Source of the DNA: Henriciella sp. AS95 | Lineage (GTDB): Bacteria; Pseudomonadota; Alphaproteobacteria; Caulobacterales; Hyphomonadaceae | Length of the DNA stretch: 64,000 bases | Reading direction: 5' to 3' | Assembly: GCF_038900055.1 (NCBI RefSeq) | Contig: NZ_JBBMQM010000001.1 | Coordinates: 3,596,001-3,660,000, forward strand | Part shown: piece by piece, positions 50,893-61,017 of the stretch | Position numbering within the stretch: position 1 is the stretch's first letter | How the letters are laid out: the number at the start of each line of letters is the position of its first letter | Notes under the pieces: generated by a model | The model's database searches: none | What the model saw: the letters and a program-made list of their open reading frames with translations, nothing else | Told to the model about the DNA's origin: nothing | Translations under genes and position numbers: made by a program

Positions 50893-52833
50893 TTACTCAG
50901 CCGGTTCCGTTTCGGCGGGCTCTGCTGTGTCGGCGTTCTCGGCCTTCACGTCAGCGATCCACTGGTCGACGCGGCGTTCGAGGATTTCGAGTGGCATGGC
51001 GCCGCCGCCGAGGATGGTGTCGTGGAAGGCCTTGATGTCGAAATCATCGCCGAGTTCGGCTTCGGCGTCGCGGCGCAGCTCCTGGATCTTCAGCATACCG
51101 ATCTTGTAGGCAGTCGCCTGCCCCGGCATCACGATATAGCGCTGGATTTCAGAGCGGGCCTGAGCCTCGGTGACAGCGGCATTGTTGACGAAGTATTCGA
51201 AGGCTTCTTCCTCGGTCCAGCCTTTTGAGTGCAGGCCGGTATCGACGACGAGGCGGATCGCGCGCCAGATTTCAGAGCCGAGACGGCCGAAATCGGAAAT
51301 CGGGTCGACATAGGTGCCGTCCATTTCCTTGGCGAGCCACTCTGAATAGAGGCCCCAGCCTTCGGAATAGGCGGTGAAGCCGGCCTGGGTGCGGAATTGC
51401 GGCAAGTCCTCGATCTCCTGCGCAATGGAGATCTGCATGTGGTGACCCGGAAGGCCCTCATGATAGGCGATCACTTCCAGCTCACGCTTCGGCATGGCGG
51501 TCATGTCGGAGAGGTGAGCGTAGTAGATGCCCGGGCGCGAGCCATCCGGCGTGCCACTGAAATAGTGCTGGGCGGCCCCGTCCTGCTCACGGAAAGGCTC
51601 CACGCGCTTCACGATGAGGTCGGCTTTCGGCAGGATGCCGAAATAGTCAGGCAGCATCGTCTTGATGTTCTCGATGGCGGCCGTCGCATCGGCAATATAG
51701 GCCTCAGCGCCGGCATCATTGTCCTCATAATAGAGGTCACGATTGTCTTTGCTTTCACGCAGGAAAGTGAAGAATTCCTGCAGGGTGCCATCAAAGCCGT
51801 AATCGTCCTTGATCTTCTCCATTTCAGCATGGAGGCGCTCGACTTCATCAAGGCCGATCTGATGGATCTCGTCGGCGGTCATGTCCGTCGTGGTCGAGGC
51901 GCGCAGGCGGTAATTGTAATAGTCCTGGCCATTGGGCTGGGTCGTGCCGACACCGCTCGGATTGGACGGCGCGGTCTCAAGCTCACCCTCTGCCCAGTCG
52001 ATGATGGCCTGGTAGCCGGGCTCAAAGTCCTCAAGAAGGGCTGCCTTGGCATCGGCGAGCAGGGTTTCGGCCTGCTCATCGTCGATCTTGTCGGCTTCCT
52101 GCAGGGTGGACACTTCGCTCTGGATGTCGGCCCAGATGTCGGATGGCTCACCGTCGGTGAAGGGCGCGCCCGTGATGATCTTGCGGGACTGGTCGATGAC
52201 GCCTTCCAGCGCAAAGTCAGGCGTCTGGACGCCTTTTTCCGAGGCGGTTTTTGCGTGCTCGAGCAACTGGCCGCCAGCGCGTCCGGCTTCCCGGATCCGG
52301 GAGATGTACGCTTCCATGTCTTCCAGCGTATCGACACGGTGGAACTGGATCAGGAAGGTGGCGATGAAGGCTTGCGGGCCATTCATCTGGTCGAAGGTGA
52401 AGCCGTTATAGAGGTAGTCCATTCCCTCTTTCTGGAGGTCGTACTGGTATTCCCAGATGTCCCAGGAGTTCTTCGCTTCGGGCGTCAGCTTGTCATAGTC
52501 GAAGGTCGATTTCATTTCCTCGACGGAGGCGGCCTTCCAGGCTAGCTGCTCTTTCATGGCCTCGACCGACATGTCGTCGATTTCGCCGTAACGGTCCTTG
52601 CGGCCGATGAAAGTGAGCTGGATCGGGCTCATCATCAGCTGCTCTTCGTATTTCTCGTCGAACCACTCATTCAGCGCAGCGGTTTCGGTCTCAACCTCTT
52701 CGGCCGTTGGCTCGGCTGTTTCGGTCGCCGAGGTTTCAGTCGAAGTTTCGCTGCTGGACGGGTCGGTGGTTTCGGTTGCGGTCGGGCCGCAGGCCGCGAG
52801 AACCAAAGCAAGGGCGGTAAGGCCAATACGCAT
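50893..52833 (-). CDS. DUF885 peptidase-like lipoprotein
   Basis: 646 residues. MRIGLTALALVLAACGPTAT is a lipoprotein signal; a Ser/Thr/Glu-rich linker follows to about residue 50. The zinc motif H-E-G-L-P-G-H-H (VIAYHEGLPGHHMQISIAQE, near residue 458) defines the DUF885 family, thought to be metallopeptidases or carboxypeptidase-like. Exported and membrane-attached, probably degrading peptides in the periplasm. Confidence 0.92.
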   Translation of the reverse strand: MRIGLTALALVLAACGPTATETTDPSSSETSTETSATETAEPTAEEVETETAALNEWFDEKYEEQLMMSPIQLTFIGRKDRYGEIDDMSVEAMKEQLAWKAASVEEMKSTFDYDKLTPEAKNSWDIWEYQYDLQKEGMDYLYNGFTFDQMNGPQAFIATFLIQFHRVDTLEDMEAYISRIREAGRAGGQLLEHAKTASEKGVQTPDFALEGVIDQSRKIITGAPFTDGEPSDIWADIQSEVSTLQEADKIDDEQAETLLADAKAALLEDFEPGYQAIIDWAEGELETAPSNPSGVGTTQPNGQDYYNYRLRASTTTDMTADEIHQIGLDEVERLHAEMEKIKDDYGFDGTLQEFFTFLRESKDNRDLYYEDNDAGAEAYIADATAAIENIKTMLPDYFGILPKADLIVKRVEPFREQDGAAQHYFSGTPDGSRPGIYYAHLSDMTAMPKRELEVIAYHEGLPGHHMQISIAQEIEDLPQFRTQAGFTAYSEGWGLYSEWLAKEMDGTYVDPISDFGRLGSEIWRAIRLVVDTGLHSKGWTEEEAFEYFVNNAAVTEAQARSEIQRYIVMPGQATAYKIGMLKIQELRRDAEAELGDDFDIKAFHDTILGGGAMPLEILERRVDQWIADVKAENADTAEPAETEPAE

Positions 52834-52928
52834 GTGATAGAGCTCCTGTCTTATCGATTGTCGCTAAAGAGCAGGATTTTGCCCGTGGCGCAAGGCTCAC
52901 CGCGCAGGTTTGCCCCCATCCTTGGAAA

Positions 52929-54290
52929 TCACGCATAACGCGTGCGCAGCATCGTCCACATGGCACGAAGCCCGCACGCCGCGCCGCCTTCCGGACGGCC
53001 GTATTTCCCAAGGCGCCAGCCCCAGACATCGAGGTGCACCCAGCGCCGGGCATCAACAAACTGCTTGAGGAAGATCGCCGCCGTGATCGAGCCGGCAAAC
53101 GATCCGCCAGCGTTCTGCATGTCGGCAATCGAGGATTTCAGCATCGACTTGTACGGGTCCCAGAGCGGCATGCGCCAGACCGGGTCACCCGATACCGCGC
53201 CCGCCGCGTTGATGGCGTCTACGAGGTCACCATCATCGGTATAGAACGGCGCGAGGTCCGGGCCGACGGCGACGCGGGCCGCGCCCGTCAGCGTGGCAAA
53301 GTCGATCAGCAGGTCCGGGTCGCTCTCGCACGCCCTGGTCAGCGCATCGCCGAGGATCAGACGGCCTTCAGCATCGGTATTGTCGATCTCGACGGTGAGG
53401 CCCTTGCGGGTCGAGAGGACATCGCCCGGCCGGAAGGCATTGCCATCGACGGCGTTCTCAACCGCCGGGACGTAAAGCTTCAAGCGGACAGGAAGGTTCG
53501 AGCTCATGACGAGTTTCGACAGGGCGATGACATGCGCCGACCCGCCCATATCCTTCTTCATCAGGCGCATATAATTGCCCGTCTTCAGATTGAGGCCGCC
53601 CGTATCGAAGGCGACGCCCTTGCCGACAAGGGCGAGCTCTGGATGGTCCGGGTTGCCCCATGTCAGCTCTATCAGGCGCGGGGCTTCAGGCGCGGCGCGC
53701 CCGACCGCATGGATCATCGGATAGTTCTGCTCGAGCAGCGCGTCGCCCTCGGTGACGACCACGTCAGCGCCGTGATCCTCCGCGATCTGGCGCACTGCAG
53801 CCTCGATGCCGGATGGGCCCATATCCTGGGCAGGCGTGTTGATGAGATCGCGCAATAGCGAGACCGCCGCCGCTTCCCGGTCGAGCGCGTCGGCATCCTT
53901 GTCCTCACCGATCACGAGGCGAGGGGGGGAGGCCTTGTCCTTCAGGTAGCGATCAAAGCGGTAGGCGCCATCGGCCCAGCCCGCCGCAATATGGGCGAGC
54001 GGCAGGCCGCCATCGGTCTCGATCTGATAATCACCCTCGGGGAGCTTTGCCGACAGCCCCGCGACGGCGAGCGCGTCGACCGCCTCGCCCAGACCGTACA
54101 GGACATGGTCTCGCGCGCCATCTGCGCCGCCGGAGACGACCAGCTCACCCGACTTGCCGGTAAAATCATTCGCACTGGCGAGATGGACGACGCTTTCCGG
54201 CAGCGCCTTCGAGACCTCCTCCCAGCCTGCTGGGCGCACGAGATGAACCTTGGCGGCAGATGAAGCGGCGGCGATGAAAGCGTTATGCAT
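52929..54290 (-). CDS. M17 leucyl aminopeptidase family protein
   Basis: 453 residues from ATG 54290 (MHNAFIAAASSAAKVHLVRP). The upstream in-frame extension to 54878 overlaps the TPR gene on the other strand and is not homologous. Metal-binding K-G-V-A-F-D-T-G-G-L-N and N-T-D-A-E-G-R-L (EIDNTDAEGRLILGDAL) are present, with DLLIDFATLTGAARVAVG. A cytosolic two-metal exopeptidase. Divergent from the TadD-like gene. Confidence 0.94.
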   Translation of the reverse strand: MHNAFIAAASSAAKVHLVRPAGWEEVSKALPESVVHLASANDFTGKSGELVVSGGADGARDHVLYGLGEAVDALAVAGLSAKLPEGDYQIETDGGLPLAHIAAGWADGAYRFDRYLKDKASPPRLVIGEDKDADALDREAAAVSLLRDLINTPAQDMGPSGIEAAVRQIAEDHGADVVVTEGDALLEQNYPMIHAVGRAAPEAPRLIELTWGNPDHPELALVGKGVAFDTGGLNLKTGNYMRLMKKDMGGSAHVIALSKLVMSSNLPVRLKLYVPAVENAVDGNAFRPGDVLSTRKGLTVEIDNTDAEGRLILGDALTRACESDPDLLIDFATLTGAARVAVGPDLAPFYTDDGDLVDAINAAGAVSGDPVWRMPLWDPYKSMLKSSIADMQNAGGSFAGSITAAIFLKQFVDARRWVHLDVWGWRLGKYGRPEGGAACGLRAMWTMLRTRYA

Positions 54291-54404
54291 GAAAGGTGGG
54301 GCTCCGTTGGTGAAATTGGTTAAGCAAATCCGTTGTTTTGTTAACTGATCCTTGACGGTCACAAGGGCAAGGTCATCGCTGACACTCTTCACCGGAGCGA
54401 CCAG

Positions 54405-55292
54405 ATGTCCAGAGCCCTGAAATTCGCCGTGCCGATCCTTTCTGCCGCCCTGCTCGGGGCCTGTGCAAGTTCGGGCAAGAATGACGAAGCCGCCGCGGCA
54501 GAGGCAGCGCTTGCTGCCAAGATGGCACCGGCTTCGGCCGAAGAGATTGCAGAGATGGACCGCGCAGACCCGCTGACGCGGGCCAATTTCTGGGCGGCCG
54601 AGTTCCGCAAAAATCCGGGCGACCTGGAAACGACGATCCGGTTCACCGAATCGCTGCGCGAAATTGGCAGCCATGAGCGTGCGATTGAAATCCTGTCGAA
54701 AACGATCCCGCTGCACCCGAAATCGGACACGCTGAATGTGATCATGGCGCGCGCGCTGATCAGCCAGGGCCGGCCGGGGGACGCGGCGGATGCCTTCTAC
54801 CGCGCCTCGGTGATCAATCCGCAGAATGCTTCCGCGCATGCCGGCCTCGGCCTCGCCCTCGACCAGCTGGAACGCCACTATGATGCGCAGGCCGCCTATG
54901 CAGCGGCGCTGCAGATCGAACCTGACAGAGTGTCGACCCTGACCAATTTTGGCTTGTCCCTTGCCCTGTCCGGGCAGCTGACCAAGGCCGAAGAGCGCTT
55001 GCGCTATGCCGCCTCACTGCCCGGCGCTGATGCGCGGGTCCGCCAGAACCTTGCCTTGATCCTTGGGCTGCAAGGCCGGTTTGACGATATGAGAGAGGTT
55101 GATCCGCATGCGCCGCAACGCACTGTCGACGCGAACTTGCAGGCGCTGAAGTCCATGCTGGCGCCGACCCGCGACTATGGCGCGCTGCGCGATGATGCGG
55201 GTACGGAGGATGATGCGGCAGAGGACGAACGGCCAGCGCAGGAAACGGCCGCAAACCCGCTGAAACTGCGCGGGTCTCTCGGTAGCGACTGA
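54405..55292 (+). CDS. tadD: TPR lipoprotein, TadD-like pilus assembly factor
   Basis: 295 residues. MSRALKFAVPILSAALLGAC is a lipoprotein signal (L-G-A-C). At least three TPR-like helical pairs are visible (RAIEILSKTIPLHPKSDTLN; DAADAFYRASVINPQNASAH; DAQAAYAAALQIEPDRVSTL). TadD is an outer-membrane-associated lipoprotein for tight-adherence pilus assembly; the position next to the pilus operon supports this. It is transcribed toward the operon from the other strand, sharing a terminator. Confidence 0.82.
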   Translation: MSRALKFAVPILSAALLGACASSGKNDEAAAAEAALAAKMAPASAEEIAEMDRADPLTRANFWAAEFRKNPGDLETTIRFTESLREIGSHERAIEILSKTIPLHPKSDTLNVIMARALISQGRPGDAADAFYRASVINPQNASAHAGLGLALDQLERHYDAQAAYAAALQIEPDRVSTLTNFGLSLALSGQLTKAEERLRYAASLPGADARVRQNLALILGLQGRFDDMREVDPHAPQRTVDANLQALKSMLAPTRDYGALRDDAGTEDDAAEDERPAQETAANPLKLRGSLGSD

Positions 55293-55322
55293 CGCTCTGC
55301 GCTTTTGAAGCGACGGCCCGAC

Positions 55323-55357
55323 AAGAAAAGGCCAGACAGGGATGTCTGGCCTTTATT
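55323..55357. terminator. bidirectional terminator between tadD and tadC
   Basis: AAAGGCCAGACA (55327-55338), loop GGGA, TGTCTGGCCTTT (55343-55354). A/T-runs at both ends, so it stops both converging transcripts. Confidence 0.9.
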
Positions 55358-55385
55358 CGTTGGCTGAAAGGTCAGGCCGGAAGCC

Positions 55386-56351
55386 TTATCCGTTCATTTC
55401 CTTGTACTTGATGTAGGCCGGGCCGAGGACGACCAGGAAGAGAACTGGCAGGAAGAACAGGATCATCGGCACGGTCAGCTTGGCCGGAAGCGCTGCGGCC
55501 TTCTTCTCGGCTTCAGCCATGCGCATGTCGCGGTTTTCCTTGGCCATGACGCGCAGCGCGTCACCGAGCGGCGTACCGTATCGTTCGGCCTGCATGAGCG
55601 CCATACAGACCGATTTCACGCCTTCATGGCCCGTCCGCTTGGCCAGGTTTTCATAGGCCTGCCGGCGCTCCTGCAAATAGGCGAGCTCTGCCGTGGTGAG
55701 CTGAAACTCTTCGGCCAGCTCTGGCGATGCGGTTCCGATTTCGGCGCCGACCTTGGCAAAGCCGATCTCGATGGACATGCCCGATTCCACGCAGATGAGC
55801 AGCATGTCGAGCGCGTCCGGGAAGGCTCTCATGATCGATTGCTGGCGCTTGGACGCAATGTTCGAAACGTAGAGGTTCGGCGCATAGAAGCCCGCAGCCA
55901 GACCGAAGATGACGGCACCGATCTTCATTTGCGGGCTGAGACCGTGATCATTGACGAAGAAGATGTAGAGGAAAACGCCCAGCGCACCGAAGAATGGCAG
56001 AATGAAACGGCAGAAGTAGAAGATCGCCAGCGGACGCGGGCCGCGCAGACCGGCCTGTACCAGCTTGGCCTGAACGTTCGGGTCTTCCAGCATCTTCTGC
56101 AGGTTCAGCCTGCCTGTGATATCGCTGATCGTGCCGGAATCGTCGCGCTTCAGGCCCTTTTTCTCGAGCGCGGCGCGGTTTGCCTTGCGCAGTTTTTCGC
56201 GTTGCGAGGTGACCTGTTTGAGGCGTGTTTCCAGCTTGTCGCCCTTGAGGGCGGGAAGCATGACGGAGGTGATCGTCGCGAACATGGCGACCGCCGCCAG
56301 GATCGACGCGATCGTACCGGGATCTCCAAGAGACTGTGCGAAGGCTTCCAT
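55386..56351 (-). CDS. tadC: pilus assembly protein TadC
   Basis: 321 residues. A GspF-like inner-membrane platform protein: an N-terminal membrane segment, then ARG-free IMRAFPDALDMLLICVESGMSIEIGFAKV (T2SS-F domain) and two membrane helices at the end (FFLPVLFLVVLGPAYI). It pairs with TadB to bind CpaF. Last gene of the operon, 14 bases after tadB. Confidence 0.95.
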   Translation of the reverse strand: MEAFAQSLGDPGTIASILAAVAMFATITSVMLPALKGDKLETRLKQVTSQREKLRKANRAALEKKGLKRDDSGTISDITGRLNLQKMLEDPNVQAKLVQAGLRGPRPLAIFYFCRFILPFFGALGVFLYIFFVNDHGLSPQMKIGAVIFGLAAGFYAPNLYVSNIASKRQQSIMRAFPDALDMLLICVESGMSIEIGFAKVGAEIGTASPELAEEFQLTTAELAYLQERRQAYENLAKRTGHEGVKSVCMALMQAERYGTPLGDALRVMAKENRDMRMAEAEKKAAALPAKLTVPMILFFLPVLFLVVLGPAYIKYKEMNG

Positions 56352-56365
56352 GGCGTTCGTTCCCC

Positions 56366-57397
56366 CTAGATGTCGAAGCTGATCATGCGCTTCATGACCG
56401 TGACACCGGTGAACATGAGGCAGACCGCCATGAACAGGATCATGTGTCCTGTCGAAGTCAGGAACAGCTCCATGATGTAGGCTGGCGTAGTCATGTAGAC
56501 CATGAGGCCCACGGCGAAGGGTAGCGAGGCAATGATGCCCGCGGAGGCCTTGGCTTCTGAAGACATGGCCTTGATCTTCTCACGCATCATCTTCCGCTCA
56601 CGGATAACCTTGGACAGATTGCCGAGCGCTTCGGAGAGGTTACCGCCAGACTTGGACTGGATGGTCAGCACGATGACGAAGAAGTTCACTTCCGGCAGCG
56701 GCACGCGCTTGAAGAATTGCTGAAGGGCGCGGTCCAGATTGGTGCCCATCTGGATGTTGTCGGTGAGCGTCTTGAACTCGGATCCGAGCGGGTCCGGGCT
56801 CTCCCTGGCGATGATGCGCAGACATTCGGCCAGCGGAAGACCCGATTTCACACCGCGCACGATGATATCGATGGCATCGGCGAACTGCGCGGTCATCTTC
56901 TTGTGGCGGCCCTTGGTCAGGAAACCGAGAATGAAGCGCGGAATACCGATAAAGCCGACAAAGGCCGCAATGGCGATCATTGCCGGGCGCGACTTGATCT
57001 CGATACCAGCGATCGGCGGCGGCCCCTCGGCACCGGAAACGAAAGTGAGGGCAGCGACAAGCACGCCCAGAACAGCCGACCCGATCCAGAACGCTTCGAC
57101 CGGCATGGAGAGGCCAGCCTGTACAAGCTTTGACTTGATGTCCTGCGGGATCAGGGACTTTCGGCGCTCTTCATCCTGCTTGCGCAGCTTTTTGAGCATC
57201 TGTTGCGTCTGGCGCTTGCGCTGGGAGTTGATGTCCTGCACATCGCCGCGGCCCTTGGCGCCGGACGCGCCCGCCTTGATCTGTCTGGCCCGCTTGGTCG
57301 CCGCTTCATTCGAGCCGCCCGTAAAGGCGAGGCCGATGCCGGCCATTGCGAGGAATGCGAGACCGCCGACGACGTAGATGAGCAAATCCTGGTTCAT
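56366..57397 (-). CDS. tadB: pilus assembly protein TadB
   Basis: 343 residues with the T2SS-F domain (QFADAIDIIVRGVKSGLPLAEC; VNFFVIVLTIQSKSGGNLSEALGNLS) and flanking membrane segments, a Lys/Arg/Gln-rich cytosolic region between the first helices. Inner-membrane platform of the Tad machine. It starts 4 bases downstream of cpaF. Confidence 0.95.
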   Translation of the reverse strand: MNQDLLIYVVGGLAFLAMAGIGLAFTGGSNEAATKRARQIKAGASGAKGRGDVQDINSQRKRQTQQMLKKLRKQDEERRKSLIPQDIKSKLVQAGLSMPVEAFWIGSAVLGVLVAALTFVSGAEGPPPIAGIEIKSRPAMIAIAAFVGFIGIPRFILGFLTKGRHKKMTAQFADAIDIIVRGVKSGLPLAECLRIIARESPDPLGSEFKTLTDNIQMGTNLDRALQQFFKRVPLPEVNFFVIVLTIQSKSGGNLSEALGNLSKVIRERKMMREKIKAMSSEAKASAGIIASLPFAVGLMVYMTTPAYIMELFLTSTGHMILFMAVCLMFTGVTVMKRMISFDI

Positions 57398-57400
57398 GAC

Positions 57401-58897
57401 CTAGGCCTCCAACGCGTCGATGGCCCTGGCGAGATCACCTTCCAGATTGTAGTACGAGGCGCGCTCCCAGAAGCGCGGACGACCAATACCGGTGCCGCGG
57501 TGACGGCCTTTGACCTTGCCATCATCATCTTCGCCATCGATCTCGAATTTGAGCACGTCCTGCAGGACGATCGTGTCGCCTTCCAGGCCCATGACTTCGG
57601 TCACACACATGATGCGGCGGGACCCGTCCCGCAGACGCGAGGCCTGAACGACAACGTCAATCGAGCCGACGATCATTTCACGGATGGTTTTGGCCGGCAA
57701 CGAAAAGCCGCCCATTGTGATCATGGATTCCACACGGCTGAGGGCTTCGCGCGGGCTGTTGGCGTGCAGCGTGCCCATTGAGCCGTCATGGCCCGTGTTC
57801 ATGGCCTGAAGAAGGTCAAACGCTTCGGGCCCGCGAACCTCGCCGACGATAATCCGCTCAGGGCGCATACGCAGACAGTTCTTCACAAGGTCGCGCATCG
57901 AGATTTCACCCGAGCCCTCAATATTGGGCGGGCGCGTTTCGAGGCGCACAACGTGCGGCTGCTGCAGCTGAAGTTCAGCGGAGTCTTCGCAAGTGATGAC
58001 GCGCTCGCCTGGCTCGATGAAGCCTGTGAGACAGTTGAGAAGCGTCGTCTTGCCTGAGCCGGTACCGCCGGAAATAAGGACGTTACAGCGCGCATGGCCG
58101 ATAATGCGGAGGATCTCGGCGCCTGCCTCGGAGATGGACCCGAAATTGACGAGGTCCTGAAGGCGCAGCTTGTCCTTTTTAAACTTACGAATGGTGAGCG
58201 TCGGGCCGTCAATGGCGAGCGGCGGCGCAATCACGTTCACACGAGAGCCATCAAGCAGACGCGCGTCACAGATCGGTGAGCTTTCATCGACGCGGCGGCC
58301 GACCTGCGACACGATCCGCTGACAGATGTTCATCAGCTGGGCGTTGTCGCGGAAGCGGATATTGGTCCGTTCGATCTTGCCGTTGACTTCGATATAGGTC
58401 GTGTCGGCACCGTTCACCATGATATCGGCGATGTCGTCGCGCGCCAGGAGCGGCTCGAGCGGGCCATAGCCCAGAACGTCGTTACAGATATCGTCGAGCA
58501 GGCGCTCCTGCTCGGAGATCGACATCACGACATTCTTGATGCTGATGATTTCGACGACGATGTCGCGGATTTCCTCACGCGCGCTTTCAGCGTCGAGCTG
58601 GGCCAGCTGGCCAAGGTCAATCGTGTCGATCAGTGCGTTGAAGATGGTGGTCTTCGTCGCGTAATACTCTTCAGAGCGGGTATCGACCTTGTGAACCTTC
58701 TCCGGCTGCATGTCTGTCGGCGGCTTCAGGGCGACGGGCTTGCCATCAGGTCCGGTTTTCGGCTTGGTCGCCGGCAGTGGTGGCGGCGCCGGTTTTTTGG
58801 CTTCAGATTTGGGCGCACTCGGCGCAGCAGGTTTCGGCGCCGGTCGCGATGTCGGCGCGGTCGCTGGTGCAGCTGCTGAACGTTTGCCAAATGCCAT
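57401..58897 (-). CDS. cpaF: pilus assembly ATPase CpaF/TadA
   Basis: 498 residues. Disordered Pro/Ala-rich N-terminus (residues 1-60), then the secretion-ATPase core: [16 protein letters not shown] (Walker A), Asp box [20 protein letters not shown], Walker [20 protein letters not shown], His box [16 protein letters not shown] hexameric motor that drives pilus extension and possibly retraction. In this operon it is between cpaE and tadB. Confidence 0.96.
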   Translation of the reverse strand: MAFGKRSAAAPATAPTSRPAPKPAAPSAPKSEAKKPAPPPLPATKPKTGPDGKPVALKPPTDMQPEKVHKVDTRSEEYYATKTTIFNALIDTIDLGQLAQLDAESAREEIRDIVVEIISIKNVVMSISEQERLLDDICNDVLGYGPLEPLLARDDIADIMVNGADTTYIEVNGKIERTNIRFRDNAQLMNICQRIVSQVGRRVDESSPICDARLLDGSRVNVIAPPLAIDGPTLTIRKFKKDKLRLQDLVNFGSISEAGAEILRIIGHARCNVLISGGTGSGKTTLLNCLTGFIEPGERVITCEDSAELQLQQPHVVRLETRPPNIEGSGEISMRDLVKNCLRMRPERIIVGEVRGPEAFDLLQAMNTGHDGSMGTLHANSPREALSRVESMITMGGFSLPAKTIREMIVGSIDVVVQASRLRDGSRRIMCVTEVMGLEGDTIVLQDVLKFEIDGEDDDGKVKGRHRGTGIGRPRFWERASYYNLEGDLARAIDALEA

Positions 58898-58916
58898 ACG
58901 TGTTACCTATCGATCC

Positions 58917-60275
58917 TTACTTTCCGAGAAGTTTCTTGAGCAGGGATTTCTGTGGCTGTGAGGTCTCGCGGCCCGACAGCATCGCCGCGAGATGATCAAT
59001 TGCGAGCGAAGGCTTGGCCTGCGGGTCGGCTTCAGAGATCATCTGCCCCTTGTTCGACGCCGTGCCGAAGAGCTGCGGGTCGAAAGGCAGAATGACTTCC
59101 GGCTCGGCACCCATGGCCGATGCGAAGTCCTTCACCGGAATTTCCGGACGTTTTGGAACACCGGCCATATTGATGATCAGGCGCGGCGGATTGTCGTTCG
59201 GACGCTGTGACTTCAGCTGGTCCAGCATGTTCTTGCCGTTGCGCAGGGAAGCAAGGTCCGGCTGGCAGACCAGAATGACCTCATCGGAGCCGACGAGCGT
59301 ATTGTAGATCCACTGCGACCAGCCATGCGGCAGATCGAGCACAACAAACGGCATAAGGCGGCGAACGCCTTCGATGACGGTGGAATAGGCCTCAGCGTCG
59401 ATATCCATCAGCTGGTTCACGCTGGCCGGCGCGGTGAACAGCGACAGCCGGTCTGTGGCCTTGGCCAGCAGGCGTCCGATCACGGCGTCATCAGCGCGCT
59501 CAGGGGCCATGAGCGCATCAGCGATGGTCTGCTGGGTCTCGTGGTTGAAGTCGAGCGATGTGGTGCCGAAGGAGAGATCGAGATCGACCAGCGAGGTATT
59601 CACGCGGGCATTTTCCGCTAGGGCCCAGGCGAGATTGTGCGCGATGGTGGAGGAGCCGACGCCGCCCTTGGCACCGATCACCGAGATCGATTTGCCAACG
59701 AATGGCGCATCCGGATCGGTGAACATATTGCCGATGGCGCGGACCATCTGGACCGGCTCGATAGGCGGCACGAGGTATTCATCAACGCCGCGGGCGACAA
59801 GCTGGCGGTAGAGCGAAATGTCGTTGGTCGCGCCGATCACCATGACCTGCACGCCCTCTTCGCACTGACCGGCAAGCTCATCAATCTGATTGACCATGGT
59901 GCCGGAAGAAGCCGAGGATTCAACGATCAGGAGGTTTGGCGTGGCGTTATGCGAGAGATGCTCGATGGCGGCCGGAATGCCGCCGGACATGACTTCGAGC
60001 GATGCATTTTGCATCCGCCGGTCAGCGGCGACCTTCTCGATCATGTCGCGGCTTGAGTCGTTCTCGTAGAAGGCCAGGATCGAGATGGCCGGGATCGCCC
60101 GGTCACCGCCATGTGCCATCGACATTGGCGGCAGCTCCACCCCTTCTTCCAGCTCCTTATACGGAGCATCAACCGGACCGGTAAGCTGGTCGACAAGTTG
60201 CTCGGCGGTCGCGTCTGGCGAGTCATCGAATTCCAGGTCGAAGTCTTCTTCGAAGAGTGCGTTCTCTTTACTCAT
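58917..60275 (-). CDS. cpaE: pilus localisation ATPase CpaE/TadZ
   Basis: 452 residues from ATG 60275. A receiver-like N-terminal domain (ISILAFYENDSSRDMIEKVA; DEYLVPPIEPVQMVRAIG) is followed by a MinD/ParA-like domain with a changed Walker A, GAKGGVGSSTIAHN, where the usual Lys/Thr are replaced by Ser, as known for CpaE. It places the Tad machine at the pole. An acidic N-terminal tail precedes the domains. 19 bases before cpaF. Confidence 0.93.
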   Translation of the reverse strand: MSKENALFEEDFDLEFDDSPDATAEQLVDQLTGPVDAPYKELEEGVELPPMSMAHGGDRAIPAISILAFYENDSSRDMIEKVAADRRMQNASLEVMSGGIPAAIEHLSHNATPNLLIVESSASSGTMVNQIDELAGQCEEGVQVMVIGATNDISLYRQLVARGVDEYLVPPIEPVQMVRAIGNMFTDPDAPFVGKSISVIGAKGGVGSSTIAHNLAWALAENARVNTSLVDLDLSFGTTSLDFNHETQQTIADALMAPERADDAVIGRLLAKATDRLSLFTAPASVNQLMDIDAEAYSTVIEGVRRLMPFVVLDLPHGWSQWIYNTLVGSDEVILVCQPDLASLRNGKNMLDQLKSQRPNDNPPRLIINMAGVPKRPEIPVKDFASAMGAEPEVILPFDPQLFGTASNKGQMISEADPQAKPSLAIDHLAAMLSGRETSQPQKSLLKKLLGK

Positions 60276-60303
60276 AAGCCCTGCCCTCAAATCCTCACTA
60301 AAA

Positions 60304-61008
60304 TCAGTTCACAGCCGTGGAGACTGAGCCGGTTTCGTCGTCACTGCGCTCGGCGCCGGTTGCCTCACCGGAGCGATAAAGTTCAAGCTGAACCAGCCGG
60401 CGGGCTGCATCGCCCGGCTCCAGCGGGCGGTCACCCAGAAGGTCGGCCGGATTGGAAATCATCGCCGCCATGTTGGTGCGCACCGAGCAGCCAAGAGACG
60501 GCATGTCATTATTGCTGCTGGCGTCAGAGAAGTCGTAGGCGGACTTTTGCAGGCATTCTGGCGCAATGGCCTTATAGGCGCGAAAGCCCAGCACGATCGG
60601 CGTATTGCGGCCGTTGGCCTCGAAGGCGCTACCGCTGATTTCCTGATAATCGACACCCGACGTCCAAGCGATTTCACGCGCTTCGGCGACAGCCTTGACG
60701 GCGAGCTCTTCATTCTCGTGGTTCTTCGGCAGCGACATGACCAGCGGGCCGACACCGCGATGCTTGTAGTCAGCGATGAAAGCCCGGATGCGCTCACGCT
60801 CGGACAGACGCAGGTGCGCCTCAGCCGGGTTCAGCTGGACTTCCAGATATTCGGTGGTTTCGGCCACCCGGATCGGGTTGCGGTCAAGCGAGGTGCCGAC
60901 AAGATATTCAGGCGGGACCGGGCCATATTTGCCGGTTGACGAACAGCCGGCCATGACAAGCGCCGATGCCAGACCGGCAGAAGCGATAAGACCTTTCAGT
61001 GCACGCAT
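60304..61008 (-). CDS. cpaD: pilus biogenesis lipoprotein CpaD
   Basis: 234 residues. MRALKGLIASAGLASALVMA followed by G-C is the lipoprotein signal. The mature domain has the CpaD pattern (NPAEAHLRLSERERIRAFIADYKHRGVGPLVMSLP; GCSVRTNMAAMISNPADLLG). Outer-membrane protein associated with the secretin CpaC. Starts 9 bases after cpaC. Confidence 0.92.
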   Translation of the reverse strand: MRALKGLIASAGLASALVMAGCSSTGKYGPVPPEYLVGTSLDRNPIRVAETTEYLEVQLNPAEAHLRLSERERIRAFIADYKHRGVGPLVMSLPKNHENEELAVKAVAEAREIAWTSGVDYQEISGSAFEANGRNTPIVLGFRAYKAIAPECLQKSAYDFSDASSNNDMPSLGCSVRTNMAAMISNPADLLGDRPLEPGDAARRLVQLELYRSGEATGAERSDDETGSVSTAVN

Positions 61009-61017
61009 GGCTGGCTC

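Noticed and set aside
54291-54878. N-terminal extension of the M17 aminopeptidase
   Set aside because: It overlaps the TadD-like gene antisense and has no aminopeptidase similarity; the frame is open only because of high GC content.
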